DNA of 64,000 bases from Fragilaria crotonensis (lineage: Eukaryota > Bacillariophyta > Fragilariophyceae > Fragilariales > Fragilariaceae), in the NCBI GenBank assembly GCA_022925895.1, contig JAKSYS010000209.1, forward strand, positions 1 through 64,000, given 5' to 3'. The position numbers were made by a program, and so were the translations under genes. The notes beneath the pieces are model-generated. The model was not told the origin of the DNA and made no database searches. It saw only the letters and a list, made by a program, of their open reading frames with translations. This document shows positions 52,572 to 63,853 of the stretch, one piece after another; positions within the stretch are counted from its first letter, which is position 1, and every line of letters starts with the position of its first letter.

Positions 52572-53134
52572 GACTTCAGTCTCTGGGGGTCCACATCAGT
52601 GTACGGTCCCAGGGGCACCGACGGATCTTCCCATGTCGGGAGGAGAGTGATCATGGCCGCCACTGTGGGGACGCGAACTGGCGTTTGAACTAGATGAAAT
52701 GCGGAACCCGGGACTTCCACCACGGGGTATTGATGTGGCATGATGTCACCATGAAGCCCCAGCACTTGGTCGTTGAATCCGGAGTCAGGTTCTCCCGGCA
52801 TGTCCATGTATCGCATTAGTCGATGGAGCACGGTGACCTCGAGAGTGTCACCCGGACCATTGGTGAGAACCAAAAAATTCATGGGTTGTCTATCGCACAG
52901 ATGGACCGTTTGATCACGTAGGAGTATAGGTGCTGGCACCGCGCCCGCGCCTCCGTCAAAGCGGTAGCCGAATAAATACGCCGCGATGCGGTCACGCGTC
53001 GGTCCGATGGCGGCGTCGCTCAGAAGCTCACGATACGTACGCGGGCGTATCGCAGCGCCCACCGGGGCCGGTGGCACCTCGGGTGCTACGAAGGGGGGGC
53101 CCGGTACATTGGGCGGTGGTACTGGTAGGGCCAT
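52547..53134 (-). pseudogene. YR-3 Gag N-terminal part
   Basis: 195 residues from the ATG at 53134, 41 bp inside the A1 repeat boundary. Pro/Ala/Val-rich start, then RPRTYRELLSDAAIGPTRDR and FLVLTNGPGDTLEVTVLHRL. No known domain; placed as Gag by position and by the zinc motif downstream. Confidence 0.58.
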
Positions 53135-53175
53135 CTCAGGATCGGGCGATCGGTCCTATGAGTGTGCCCGGATAT

Positions 53176-53480
53176 GTACGTTAAACTAAACTCAGGTCTC
53201 GCGATGTGCAAGGCGCCTTGGCGGTGACCGACGCGATCGCGGTGACCACTATTGTGCTTTGCTTATGCCGTCTGAGTGCGGTGCCGTTGCGCCGTATCCA
53301 AACGAACAATGAGGCCTGAGCGGGTATCTGTTCACGACACCAGAATTTTCTCTTTGTTGTTTTTATTACGTAGGGCTACTACTCGCTGGATGACGACGTC
53401 ATGCGTTGCGTAGCCGATGTGTAGTGTGTAGCATGTAGTGTGCCGCCCTGCCTTGTCACCTACTACGCAACTACTGACGG
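53176..53480. repeat. YR-3 A1 repeat (outer right)
   Basis: 305 bp, GTACGTTAAACTAAAC to CTACTGACGG, matching A2 at 22713-22992. The hairpin (ATGAC/GTCAT inner arms) is kept with one loop change. Confidence 0.88.
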
Positions 53481-53934
53481 TTCCGGTTCCTCACCGGACA
53501 CAATCTCATACGGAGAACTCAGTACAACGATACGGATACGATTCAAATTCGTCCCGCTTTTCTGGTACAAGCACGGGTGCATTGCCTGCTATACTGCCAT
53601 CCTTCCTTTCATTTTCTTACATCTCAAAACGCAATTGAATCGAAATTTCCATTACGAGGTGGTGAGTACTCCCAGCACACTTTTATGGACTGATGGAGTG
53701 AGTGGGTATTCTTGACTTTTCAGCCTTCTGGCTCGACAGGACTGTGAGGAGTTGTCAATGTTGGCAACTTCGGAGCAGAAGTGCTCCAAATTCTTGGACG
53801 CCGTAATTCGCTGTCGCATCAACGGTTCAACTCACGTGCACACTGAAAACCGAAAATTCAAACTGAAATTACATTGTTACTGATCTACTCCAGTTCTCCA
53901 GTTCTCCTCTACAGGAAAGCAATTCTTTCTTCTG
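53481..53934. other. Unique DNA right of YR-3
   Basis: No gene or repeat is supported. AT-rich, with short open frames only; presumably upstream region of the leucine-rich-repeat gene. Confidence 0.5.
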
Positions 53935-55244
53935 ATGCAGGAGAATCGCGATCGCCGCAGAGCTCTAGAAGGTAACGCAAGTGTTGCCAAAAGGATTGGT
54001 CCATGCAGCACCACCGAGTGGACCAATCTGTGTACCCGAGTTACGAACGGTAGTCTCGTTGAAAACACCTCAGGTTGGTTCCGCAAGCAATCCAGACATT
54101 GATCCCGGAGCGATTCCAGTACCACCATCTCGAGTCATTGTCACAACTTGGACAGTCAGGCCTCCAAGTACTCAGGTTGAATTCTCCAGCGAGTTTACGA
54201 ATGAAGATTCAAAGCAGGATGAGGAGGTGCCCAGCTTTGCAGGAACGACTACTGGAACACCCGACGACAGTCGCATGCCTCATTATAGCGGTTTGTACAC
54301 TACGCAAGACCAAGGGGTATCGGATGTACCGCATGGAAATGAGGTGGGATCGACGATGGTAGGCGATGCCCAAAACGTCGGAACGCAATGGTATCAACGT
54401 CCCGTGTATCGATGGATTTTGGTGGGCTGTATCTTGTTCGTGTGCGGACTTGTTGGCGCGGTTGTTGCACTGGTTACAACTCTCAGTCGATCAGGGCAAA
54501 CTACGACTCAAGAAGAAACAATTGCATGCCAATTTCTTTCTATTCCGGATCTGACTGTTTGTCAATCGACTACATCGTTTGACTCGGTCAATACTGACGA
54601 CAGAACGACCGGTTCTACAATTCCAAGTGCGATCGGACTCTTGACACAGTTGACATACTTGGATTTCTACGGCAATCAGTTGACTTCCACGATTCCAACC
54701 GAGATCGGACGCTTGACAAGGCTGAAGGCTCTGGCGTTCTACAATAACTCGTTGACGTCCACAATTCCAAGTGAGATCGGACTCTTAACACTATTGACCG
54801 AGTTGTATTTTTAACAACAATTCATTTGCGTTCACAATTCCAAGTGAGATCGGATACTTGACACGATTGACGGGAATGTCGTTCTGGATCAATGAGTTGA
54901 CTTCGACTATTCCAAGTGAGATTGGGCGCTTGACAATGTTGACATTCGTGTCGTTCGCCAGAAATGCGTTGACTTCGGCAATTCCAAGTGATATTGGACT
55001 CTTGACACGATTGACGTACTTGGATTTCTCCGACAATTTGTTGACTTCCACAATTCCAAGTGAGATGGGACTCTTGACACAGTCGACGGTCTTGTTTCTG
55101 GACAATAATCAGTTGGGGGGGACAATTCCATCATCGCTCTGCTCACTCCCTTCTCTCAACTCGAAAATCTACGTCGACTGCGGTGAAATCGCATGCAATT
55201 CAGGATGTTGCTCGGATTATTACTCTGGTTCTTCTTGTGGCTAA
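53935..55244 (+). pseudogene. Leucine-rich-repeat membrane protein, one frameshift
   Basis: About 420 residues. The N-terminal 140 are Pro/Ser/Thr-rich and low complexity. One membrane segment follows (WILVGCILFVCGLVGAVVAL, at about 54415-54475). Then come a short Cys-containing linker, seven 24-residue repeats of the form IPSEIG-LT-LT-L-F-NQLTST, a partial repeat and a Cys-rich end (VDCGEIACNSGCCSDYY). This layout is common for diatom LRR proteins; a surface recognition role is inferred. The frame breaks in a T5 run (54808-54812) where T4 would keep the repeats in phase. No ATG lies in the main frame near its start. The ATG at 53935 could be joined by a very small GT-AG intron (53972-54008), which is uncertain. 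Confidence 0.72.
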
Positions 55245-55367
55245 AAAAAAGGAACGAATAAATGCATTAATGAGCAAGGGGATGTGTGGAACAAGACAAG
55301 GCGCAGGAGACGCGTTGGTGTTGTTTCGTGTTTAAGTTTGATGGATCGGAAATGAACGATGGTATGA
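55245..55367. other. Spacer between LRR gene and LINE-e
   Basis: Starts with an A-rich tract after the TAA; nothing else is supported. LINE-e inserted about 140 bp past the stop codon. Confidence 0.5.
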
Positions 55368-55386
55368 TTAGTGTTGGCATGAATGG
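55368..55386. repeat. Target-site duplication of LINE-e (5' copy)
   Basis: 19 bp, TTAGTGTTGGCATGAATGG, identical to 63953-63971. Confidence 0.93.
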
Positions 55387-55450
55387 AGAATTTTCACTCT
55401 GGAAAAACTGTAAGCCCCTTACTAATTTCTACGTGAATCTTAGGTAGGTT
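55387..55450 (+). promoter_or_regulatory. LINE-e 5' UTR / terminal sequence
   Basis: Short leader before ORF1, shared in order with LINE-a and LINE-d. Confidence 0.65.
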
Positions 55451-55468
55451 TTGTACGTGACGAAACTG

Positions 55469-58032
55469 ACCATGACCGACCTCCCCGGCGGCTCTCCCAG
55501 AGATGGGAGTGTCCCATCGGTGGTGAGAGGAAACCTAGATGATGCCTCCGACGTTACGCCACCAGGTGGTAGTGGTGCAAGGACGAACGGCCAACAACTT
55601 GTCGAGAAAACAGTGAAATTCCGATTTTTAGTGAACCAAAGCGGTGAACCTGTGTTACCGTCTAAGCTTCACTTGCATTGGATCCAAGCTGTACAAGAAT
55701 ACTATGGAGACGCGGTTCAGATAATGAACAACAATGGACAAACCATGCCCATAGTCGACACAATGCGATGGACTACGGCGCAGCATGTCAAACAGTTTAC
55801 AATCCATCACTCAAGCTCCAGATCAAGAGTAGGTGGTAAGACTCCAGGAGAACAAGAGAAATATTTTTTGTCGTCAAAATTCCTCGTTGGTCATTCATCG
55901 AATCAGAACTTCGGTCACCATTTCTGAGATCAAAAATATACCGAAAGTGTATCGTCTCCTTCGCAACAATAATTGTTTCCTTACCGAGCATCAATGGACG
56001 GAAGATATCTGGAACACCACCCAACTTGGATTTGTCATGGGACTAGACCCACAGTTCTATGATGTTACAACTGCGACAGAAAAATTGCGCCAAGAAACTG
56101 CAGCAGAAATTGCCTACTCGGTCCAAGATTCCGAAGTTCCAACTAGCCTTCACAACTCCACAGACCAAACACCGCGGGAAGACTATTAGAACAAAGGCAT
56201 ATGCAATTGAAACAGCGAAGCATGATTCAATGGAATTGTTAAAACAACATTTGAAACGGGCGTACAGCGATACGCATGAATTTGTTTCCTTTCAATTGAG
56301 ATCCAAGCATCCAGATGCGTACGTCAGGTTCATCAGGCAGCAAACAAAACATTTGGCTGACAATCACGTGTTCATCATGAATAATGTTAGCATCGATGCG
56401 ATGTATTATCTGTCCGACCATATTAAAGCGGTTCGTGGAATTAAAGATGTTATCGCCGGACCAAGAGTCCTCTATGATGGCCGTCACAAAGTGTTGGTGA
56501 ATAAGGATGATTTTCACCAGGCTCAAAACAGTGTCATATCCCAGCTGCATGAGTGGTTCGATCTTCATGTCTCAGCTGACGCAAAAATTATCAATGCAAG
56601 GTTTCTTGATCCACCAGAGGTAGCACCTTTATTTTCTGACGGATATTCAAGGGGAGAAGGTACTTATCTGTCCTCAAGTGTCAACACAGCAATGTCTTAT
56701 GCAACGATGTCGGATTGTGACACCGATACATCGCCCATCATAGATATGTCAGCCAAAGAACCTAGTGAACATTCTAGCAGTCGGTCCAGGACTTGGGCAC
56801 AACGAGTTAAAGGCAACCCCCATCAAACATCGGCTTCAGTAACGCCTTCCACATCACAAGTCACTTATGATGATGAATACTTGTCTGATCTGGCATCTAG
56901 CCGTGCGGAAGTTGAAGAACTCAAAATGAAATTGCATCAATTCGAAGTGTCGAAAGAGTCTTATCAACGGGATCTTGAACGACAAGCAGAACATCAACGT
57001 TGTGAAATGGATTTAAAGCTGCAACAACAAGCTTTGAAGCTCGAGTGCCAGGCAGAACTTAAGCAACGAGAGCTTGAACATAAAGCAGCAGATCAACAGC
57101 GTATGTTAGAAACTCATGTGGCAGAACAACGCACGGAGATGGAAAGGCAATTGGCAGTGCAACGGCAAGAATTTGAGCGTCAAGTAGCAACTCAGCAGCA
57201 GGAGATGGATCTTCGAATCACACGGCAAGTCGAGGCCGCTCTCCAGTTGAGGAATGTGCAACAACCCGCACAAGTTACAACTCCGGAACCAGATCCTGAT
57301 CTTCGGTCATTTATGACAGCGCAGAATCGGCACATTCAGATGTTGACTGAAATGGTTATGCAAATTATGCAACAACCTCAACATTCACATAGCATTGTTG
57401 GTACCTATTCACGACAAGGAGTAAATAACCATCCAGACGCTGCAGATGACGATCCTGAAGTGTCAGAAGTACCTGAGAAGCGAATGATTAGTGGACGGAA
57501 ACGGCAATTCACTCGAGCATCACCCAACAAGCATCCCGCTACTACTGAGACTTATCCACCGTATGCTTCATTACCCCGGGAGACTGCAGATTCTGAATCC
57601 GATATGTCCACAGGACACGCCACACAACCGTTGTCTCGGTCGAATCAGCGCTCTACGGTTTGGACTCCTGAAGATCCATATGGTAACGACCCACCGAGCC
57701 CAATATATCCCGACCACCCCAATCACCCGTTGCACGAATGCAGCAAAGAATTGTCCTTTGACTCCAGTCAAATTGCGGATGACCGAGAGCAATCATCTCT
57801 TCACCATTCTTATTATGAATCCACGCCAGGGATTTAAGCAGAAGATGTCATCAGTAGCGACCAACTACAAGACATTACATCACAACATCAAGAAAGGCGA
57901 CGAACGTCGATCCAGAGCGCCGAGTCTCACGCAGAGTTGAGACCAGAGGCGATACATCCTACTTCAGAGGATCAAGCTTGGTTGACCCGACCAGAATCAC
58001 AAGGGACAACCAACCCAACGCAGTCACAATGA
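55469..58032 (+). pseudogene. LINE-e ORF1 (broken)
   Basis: The ATG at about 55472 starts MTDLPGGSPRDGSVPSVVRG, as in LINE-d. The frame shifts near 55880 and again near 56095, then stays open 56059-57837. It has the conserved domain (HRIRTSVTISEIKNIPKVYR, GLDPQFYD, RTKAYAIETAKHDS), a long coiled coil (56920-57240, ERQAEHQRCEMDLKLQQQAL-like) and LTEMVMQIMQQ. A TAA at 57835-57837 is premature; the frame then continues to the TGA at 58030-58032 that overlaps the ORF2 ATG. Confidence 0.8.
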
Positions 58033-58790
58033 GTGCAAGCGTTGAAGATGACAACGCACGTGTTCTGGCTACAACTTATCAGAACGCCACAGGGGAGAGT
58101 GCATGCCTTCAAACCGCTCAGGAGGCGTGGAGGAAGATACTAACGGCGACTGGAAAACGAGAATCACAAGTAAATCGGGAAATATTTTTAACAAATTTGA
58201 ACATGAAATCAAACGTACCCTGGGGAGACTCACTGGAGGAAAAAAGAGATGATACCTTTCGAGTCTATTGTGCAAATGTAAACGGCTTTACACTTGATCG
58301 TATGGGAGGTCAGTATGATACCTTTTGTCGAATGCTCAAGGAAGTGCAAGCTGATGTGTCACGCGGACAGGAACATAATTTGGACATCACAAAGGCGCAC
58401 GTCCGAAGTATATTGTATCACACGACACAACAGCATTGGCAGCGTTCTCGTCTCAATTTTAGTACAACACCAATGGAGTTTCAGCGAATGTACAAACCAG
58501 GAGGCACCTTTGTATTGACAGTAGGGGATACCAGTAGTAGAGTTCGTGACCGATTTCGAGACAAATGGGGTCGCTGGACGAGTCAGTCATTTTTAGGAAG
58601 TGCAGGACGGCGGGTTATCACCATAGTATCTGCATACCAGGTTGTCACCGATTCACCGGTTCCGGGTCTCATTACTGCGGCCTCTCAACAACACAGCCTC
58701 CTTCTTCAGACGCAGGACGCAGTTACAAATTTCGGAGGGACCTTCAAAAATATCTACAAGAGTGTAGACAGGATGGTCATGAACTTCTAT
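58029..58790 (+). pseudogene. LINE-e ORF2: start and endonuclease N-terminal half
   Basis: ATG at 58029-58031 inside ATGA. FRVYCANVNGFTLDRMGGQY (Asn), SRGQEHNLDITKAHVRS (Glu), DKWGRWTSQSFLGSAGRR, TIVSAYQVVTDSPV. The frame slips at about 58730. Confidence 0.82.
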
Positions 58791-59629
58791 TGGTGGGCGA
58801 TTTTAACGAGGAGATTGGACGAGAAGTAGACGGTATGCTCTCACTCATACAAGCATTGGGTATGGTAGATATCATGAGGCATCAACATCCAGTCACATTA
58901 CCTGCAACATACGCAAGAGGATCGCGGTGCTTGGATTACGCTCTCGCTACGCCCAGACTAGCGGACGCAGTTCAAAAATCCGGATATGAAGCATTCAACG
59001 CAAGGTATACAACGGACCACAGGCCATACTTTGTGGATTTCTCAGTCGAGCTCTTATTTGGAATCACGATAAAGCCTTTCTCTACACTCGAACCGCGTAT
59101 CCTCCGTTCTAATAATCGTCAGCAGGTGACAGCTTATATACGGCGGAAGTATAAAATTTTGGATGATCATAATGTTTTCCGACGGATTGACCGGTTGACA
59201 TGGTTAGGTGATCGACATGCCTACGCTGAAAGACTGGATAAAGCTGTTGTCGAGGCAAGTCTTGCGGCAGAAAAATCAATTCAACGTGTCGGTGTTTCAC
59301 CGTGGTCCGTAGCCCTACATAAAGCCAGACAAAAAGTGCAGATATTAACAACATGTTTGGCGATGGCAAAAACGCGATTGCAGAATGAAGGCACCATTCG
59401 GGAGGCATGGACTAAAGCAGGTTTTCCAAATGATCCACCTACGACAGAAAGGCAATGCACTAGCGAACTAAAGGAAGCACGTAAGCAGGTGAGATCCATC
59501 GTCTCAGAACAGTACGGACGACGGGACAGCGAAAGACTCAGCCGCATTAGCCATCTTGAGGCATCTGCTTCCAGCAGAGACAAAGGACGGGCAAAATACT
59601 ACGACAGATCCATAAAGCCGAAGCATTGA
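58727..59629 (+). pseudogene. LINE-e ORF2: endonuclease C-terminal half and linker
   Basis: FRRDLQKYLQECRQDGHELL, LVGDFNEEIG (Asp/Asn), LPATYARGSRCLDYALATP, TDHRPYFVDFSVELLFG (Asp-His) and a basic helical linker. The frame is lost at about 59595. Confidence 0.82.
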
Positions 59630-60074
59630 ATCGAATGTTTAATAAGCTCCGTTGCATGCAGGCTTGTACGGAGAGAAGTGGAGTATCGAGAATTGAAATT
59701 CCAGTACATCCAGATGAGGATCCCAAGACGTGCTCCGAGTGGAGAGAGGTTGACGTTCCTACGGAAGTGATTGAGCATTTGCGACAGCGGAATCGCCGAC
59801 ACTTTGGCCAGGCAGACGGTACACCCTTTACAGTATAGCCCCTTTCTGAGCAACTAGGCTATTGTGGCGACGGGCCAGAAGCCAGAAATATTCTCCACGG
59901 CCGATATCAGCATCGAGCAGGGATGGATAGAGATGTGCAACGGGTGATACAACACTTGCAGATTTCTGACGAGCTCGCACAATTGCGAGTTTACCCCACC
60001 ATTAGCGAGGCAGATTACGTTGGAAAGTTAAAGGCGTGGTGGGGAGTCTACAGTGACGTCCCCTTCAAGCAAAA
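59626..60074 (+). pseudogene. LINE-e ORF2: linker, broken
   Basis: RIEIPVHPDEDPKTCSEWRE and RNRRHFGQADGTPFTV, then a TAG at 59836-59838. The remaining 240 nt to 60074 match LINE-d but contain shifts. Confidence 0.65.
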
Positions 60075-60644
60075 ATGCATTTAGGACACTATAAGGCAAT
60101 GATTGCAAAACATTCCTATTCCGATATACCAGACGAGGAAAGTGAGGAGCACAAGAAACATCGTGAAGCCCTAGACTTTATGCAAAGCGAGATTCTACGA
60201 GTTCATCTGCTTTTGATTAACTACGCCTTGGAATGTGGGTACTCCTATCAGAGATGGCGTCACGTGGCCAACTCGGTCCTTTTCAAAGAACCTGGTAACA
60301 TCAAAATTCACAGGACTCGGATTATACACATTTATGAAGCGGATTACAATTTGATGCTGAGTTTGAAATGGAGATCCGCCTTACTTCAGGCCGAGGCTTA
60401 CCAGCAACTTAACAATGGACAATACGGATCGCGGCCAAAACGGACTGCAATCGACCCAGTTTTTCTTGAGGAACTACAACTGGAAATGTCTCGGATAACT
60501 AGGAAAACAATGATACTTACAAATTATGATGCGACGGCATGTTACGACAGAATTATCCCTAACTTGGCAATGTTGGCCAGCCGGAGATTTGGAGTTCCTT
60601 TTCGAAGTCACCATGTCAAATGCAAGGATGTTGGAGCACACTGA
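60075..60644 (+). pseudogene. LINE-e ORF2: RT fingers and motif A
   Basis: MHLGHYKAMIAKHSYSDIPD, LFKEPGNIKIHRTRIIHIYE, GQYGSRPKRTAIDPVFLEEL and motif A TNYDATACYDR. The frame slips after RRFGVPF at about 60600. Confidence 0.8.
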
Positions 60645-61576
60645 CTATCGAATACGAACGGAGTTGGGGCTTGCAACAGACCCCGGCGATCTGGTGCTTC
60701 CTTTCAAGCATCCTATACGATTGCTATGATGAGGTAGCGTTCACCGCAGATTATCTTAGCCCGGATCGAGTAAGGAGAACCGAATTGGGAATGATAGGTT
60801 TCGTCGATGACTCGAACGGGCAAACAAACTCCTTTGAGGAACCCGAGACAATACATACTCCAACACAAATCCTTAAGAAGATGAAATCAAACGCGACGGT
60901 ATGGACCAAGTTGTTAGCGGTTTCGGGAGGCTCACTCGAATTATCAAAATGCTCCTATCACGTTCTAACCTGGAAGTTCACTGCGTCGGGATCGCCGGTG
61001 TTATATAATGATCGGGATGAGTGTGGCGGCGTTACGGTACTTGACGCTACGGCAGGAGTTGAACACGAACTTCAATATCTGTCTACGTATGAAGCACACA
61101 AGACCCTCGGACATTATAAAGAGCCTGCGGGAAATCAACGAGTGCAGTTCAAGAAGCTACAGGAAAGGAGCCGGGAGCTCACATCATTCCTATGGAATAC
61201 ACATCTCACTCGGGAAGAAGCATGGACCTATCATTTCGCTACGTATTTACCACGTATGAGCTACCCCTTGGCCACCTCCCACTTCACCGAACGACAGCTA
61301 ACAACAATTCAACGTAAAGCTATGTCGATTATGTTTGCAAAATGTGGATTCATTCGCAATACTAAACGAGCAATCTTGTATGGTCCTCTCGAATATGGCG
61401 GATCAAACTTTCGACGGCTGTATGACCAACAAGGTATTGGACAGATTCGTCTGTTTTTGCGTCACTGGAGATCTAACAGCCCAGCGGGTGATATGTTCTT
61501 GGTGTCAATACGCGACGGGAATATCGGTTTCCATCCTGGAAGACGTAAACACTCGAATACCCCACCTCGAGTCTAA
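60620..61576 (+). pseudogene. LINE-e ORF2: RT motif C and thumb
   Basis: Motif C GFVDDSNGQTN, then LELSKCSYHVLTWKFTASGS, AHKTLGHYKEPAGNQ, AKCGFIRNTKRAILYGPLEY. Motif B is mostly deleted: the sequence goes from LGLATDPG directly to WCFLSSILYDC. This copy therefore cannot make active RT. Confidence 0.8.
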
Positions 61577-61918
61577 GTGGATTTCCTCGTTGAGACATTA
61601 TTTGGCAAGCATACGTGCTATTATCCAAATCGACTCCAATCTGGTTCCACCACTAGAACGTGAAAATCATGCATTTATCATGGATCGAGTGGTCCATTCA
61701 GGCCAATTTTAAGCAGCGGAAATTTGAAGGATCAATTATTGTCGTTTATTCCTTCAAGTGGTTACCATATCCGACCTGGTGACAGTAGACGGTGTATTTC
61801 TTGATCAGTCTAAACTGGAGGGTAACCCATCCCTATGTAGTAGTCGCACCAGATGGATCCATATTCATCAGGATAAACCGTCAATGCCTACGAGCTAATT
61901 GAACCCCTCGCGAAATTT
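61497..61918 (+). pseudogene. LINE-e ORF2: connection region, broken and shortened
   Basis: CQYATGISVSILEDVNTRIP and LRHYLASIRAIIQIDSNLVP, then a TAA at 61710-61712, further shifts, and a deletion near 61885 that removes the WKLWKKANRLWS block present in LINE-d. Confidence 0.65.
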
Positions 61919-62545
61919 TTGCGCGATCACCGAGTGAGACGCATGGAGCAATTTTCTTATGGTTACAATAATAAAGTGGCTATTCGAACGGCCGGAGGTT
62001 TTGTAGAATGTACCAAGACAACAACCGGTGCATTTAGAGAGACAGGGAAGATCTTAATGTACCATCATCTTCCGAGGCACGCAGTTCCTGTCACAGTCCG
62101 AGTAACGGACAATGCTCATGAATGGGAACTTTTAAGTATCGCATTCTTGACAACAAAACCAGTGAGCTTAATCCCGAGAACGTTCGAACAATTCGTAGCG
62201 CAACTGGAACCGTGGGAAGAACATCTCCTTCGGTACACGAGGTTGTCGGTGGATCCTCGCTCGATTGTTCTTGAGTTGCAAGAAAGTTTTGTCGCGGGTA
62301 GTGACGGATCTTCTAAGGAACATTGTACTCAAGGAGCATTCGGGTGGATGATCAGTTCAACGGCGGAAGAACGAATGGCAAGCGGTAAAGGACCTTCTCG
62401 GGGAGCTACGATAGATTCATATCGGGCCGAGTGTAGCGGAATGCTGGCGATTCTTCGGTTTCTTATCCGATTGGCTGAATATTCCGACATGTTCGGCGAT
62501 TGGATAGGCACCATTGGAACTGACAGTCAAAGTTTACTAGATTGA
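61919..62545 (+). pseudogene. LINE-e ORF2: RNase H, first part
   Basis: GSDGSSKEHCTQGAFGWMIS (Asp), YRAECSGMLAILRF (Glu), IGTDSQSLLD (Asp), ended by a TGA at 62543-62545 directly after the third motif. Confidence 0.82.
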
Positions 62546-63630
62546 CTCTTTGGAAAACCGATAGAAGGGCAGGCAACGCCACCAGAGTACAATGCAACAC
62601 ATTTACAACACCTGGACGTTCTGACACCCGAATGGGACCTTCTTATCGAGATTCAAGCATCCTTACGTCAGTTACCGGCTATTCAACTTCAATATGTCAA
62701 AGGACACCAAGACGACCATACGTTATACCAACAATTGCCTCTCATGTCTCAACTTAATGTCGATGCTGACGCGTTGGCCACAGAATATCAGGACGAGTTT
62801 GGGATGTCACGTCCTCAAGTCATAATGTCGCCTAATGCTGGGGCGCACCTCATTATAAATGAGGGCACTGTCACTGCCAACTTTGATGCGGTCGTTCGTT
62901 ATGCGGCAACTGCTCCGGGGACTTCGTGAGTACATCAAAGACAAGAATCACTGGAGTGAAACAATCATGTGCCACATACACTGGGACGCCCATGCCAAGG
63001 CCATGAAAAGCTCCATTCATCGTCGCATCCATCTCTCCAAGCTCGTACACGACTGTCTACCAACAAATAGTATGAGGAACCGCGTGGACTCAGGTAAACG
63101 AACGTGCCCATTATGTTCAAGCGACAGCGAAACGCGAGATCATGTTATTCGATGTCCTGCGGAGGCTCGGTCACATTGGCGACCTGCATTGATTTCACGA
63201 TTAAACTCCCTTCACAATCAATCGCAGACAAGTCCTTTACTCAGACATTTACTCCACGAGGCATTGCTACAATGGTTTCAGACGGAAGGTGATACAGTAG
63301 TATCGCCGATATTTTATCCAGTGGAGCTCCGGGAAGTCATTCATCAGCAGAATGATATCGGGTGGCGTCAGATATTTAATGGGAGATTTAGTAAAGAATG
63401 GAGTCTCGTGCAGGATGCATATTACAGACGAGTGTTACCACACCGTGGTGGTACAAATGTTCGACGAACTGGAGCTCGGTGGCAGCGTCAGCTTGCTTAT
63501 CTTGGCGATATGGGATTGGTGGTTCGATCTCTGGAAGTCTCGCAATGAGGACGTTCACGGAGCAGATCAGCGCACGCAGGCTGAAGCCCGGCGCCGAGAT
63601 GTGACTCGCAGATTAAGGGGAAATATATGA
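62546..63630 (+). pseudogene. LINE-e ORF2: RNase H end, zinc motif and C-terminal region
   Basis: VKGHQDDH and LNVDADALATEYQ complete the RNase H (62690-62790). After a shift near 62920, HWDAHAKAMKSSIHRRIHLS and C-x2-C-x8-H-x3-C (63110-63160) follow. Then LREVIHQQNDIGWRQIFNGR and, after another shift near 63500, SRNEDVHGADQRTQAEARRR. Confidence 0.78.
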
Positions 63631-63830
63631 TCAACGATCCCAACTGGAGCCACAAGTTCAACAATTGTTACTCCCTACCCTTCAGGACCATATTCAGAGA
63701 CCCACTTGGGTGAATCACAACTGGCTTGCAGTCAACGCCAACATTTTCCGAGATAGCATGCGTCGGGCCAGATCACGAGCAATACAAGGGGTACGATCAA
63801 CACGCACATACTTCAATCCCGCGTGACTGG
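63631..63830 (+). pseudogene. LINE-e ORF2: extreme C-terminus
   Basis: In shifted frames: TWVNHNWLAVNANIFRDSM and RRARSRAIQGVRS-like basic residues, matching LINE-d 29303-29121. Confidence 0.55.
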
Positions 63831-63853
63831 AATGTTTTAGTGACAAATTTCTT

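Larger units (their letters stand above)
22524..53480 (-). mobile_element. YR-3: second tyrosine-recombinase retrotransposon, in a three-unit tandem, interrupted by LINE-c
   Basis: Outer shell of the stack. Genes read leftwards: Gag (53134-50947), RT (50916-49374), RNase H (split by LINE-c; resumes at 26218), recombinase (25727-24604). As printed, the left side carries B2-A2-B1a-recombinase copy-A'-B1b before the full unit, and A1 closes the right end. The outer bases are CGGTACTCTGAATCG (22524) and CTACTGACGG (53480), and the flanks show no duplication. RT and terminal repeats are unlike YR-1 and YR-2, so this is a separate family. Confidence 0.85.

Noticed and set aside
22524-53480. A and B repeats as LTRs of a Ty3- or Ty1-type element
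   Set aside because: A and B differ from each other, there is no target duplication, no protease or DDE integrase, and a tyrosine recombinase is encoded.
53972-54008. A 37-bp intron in the LRR gene called as certain
   Set aside because: GT-AG ends and phase fit, but the length is shorter than usual introns; kept only as a possibility.
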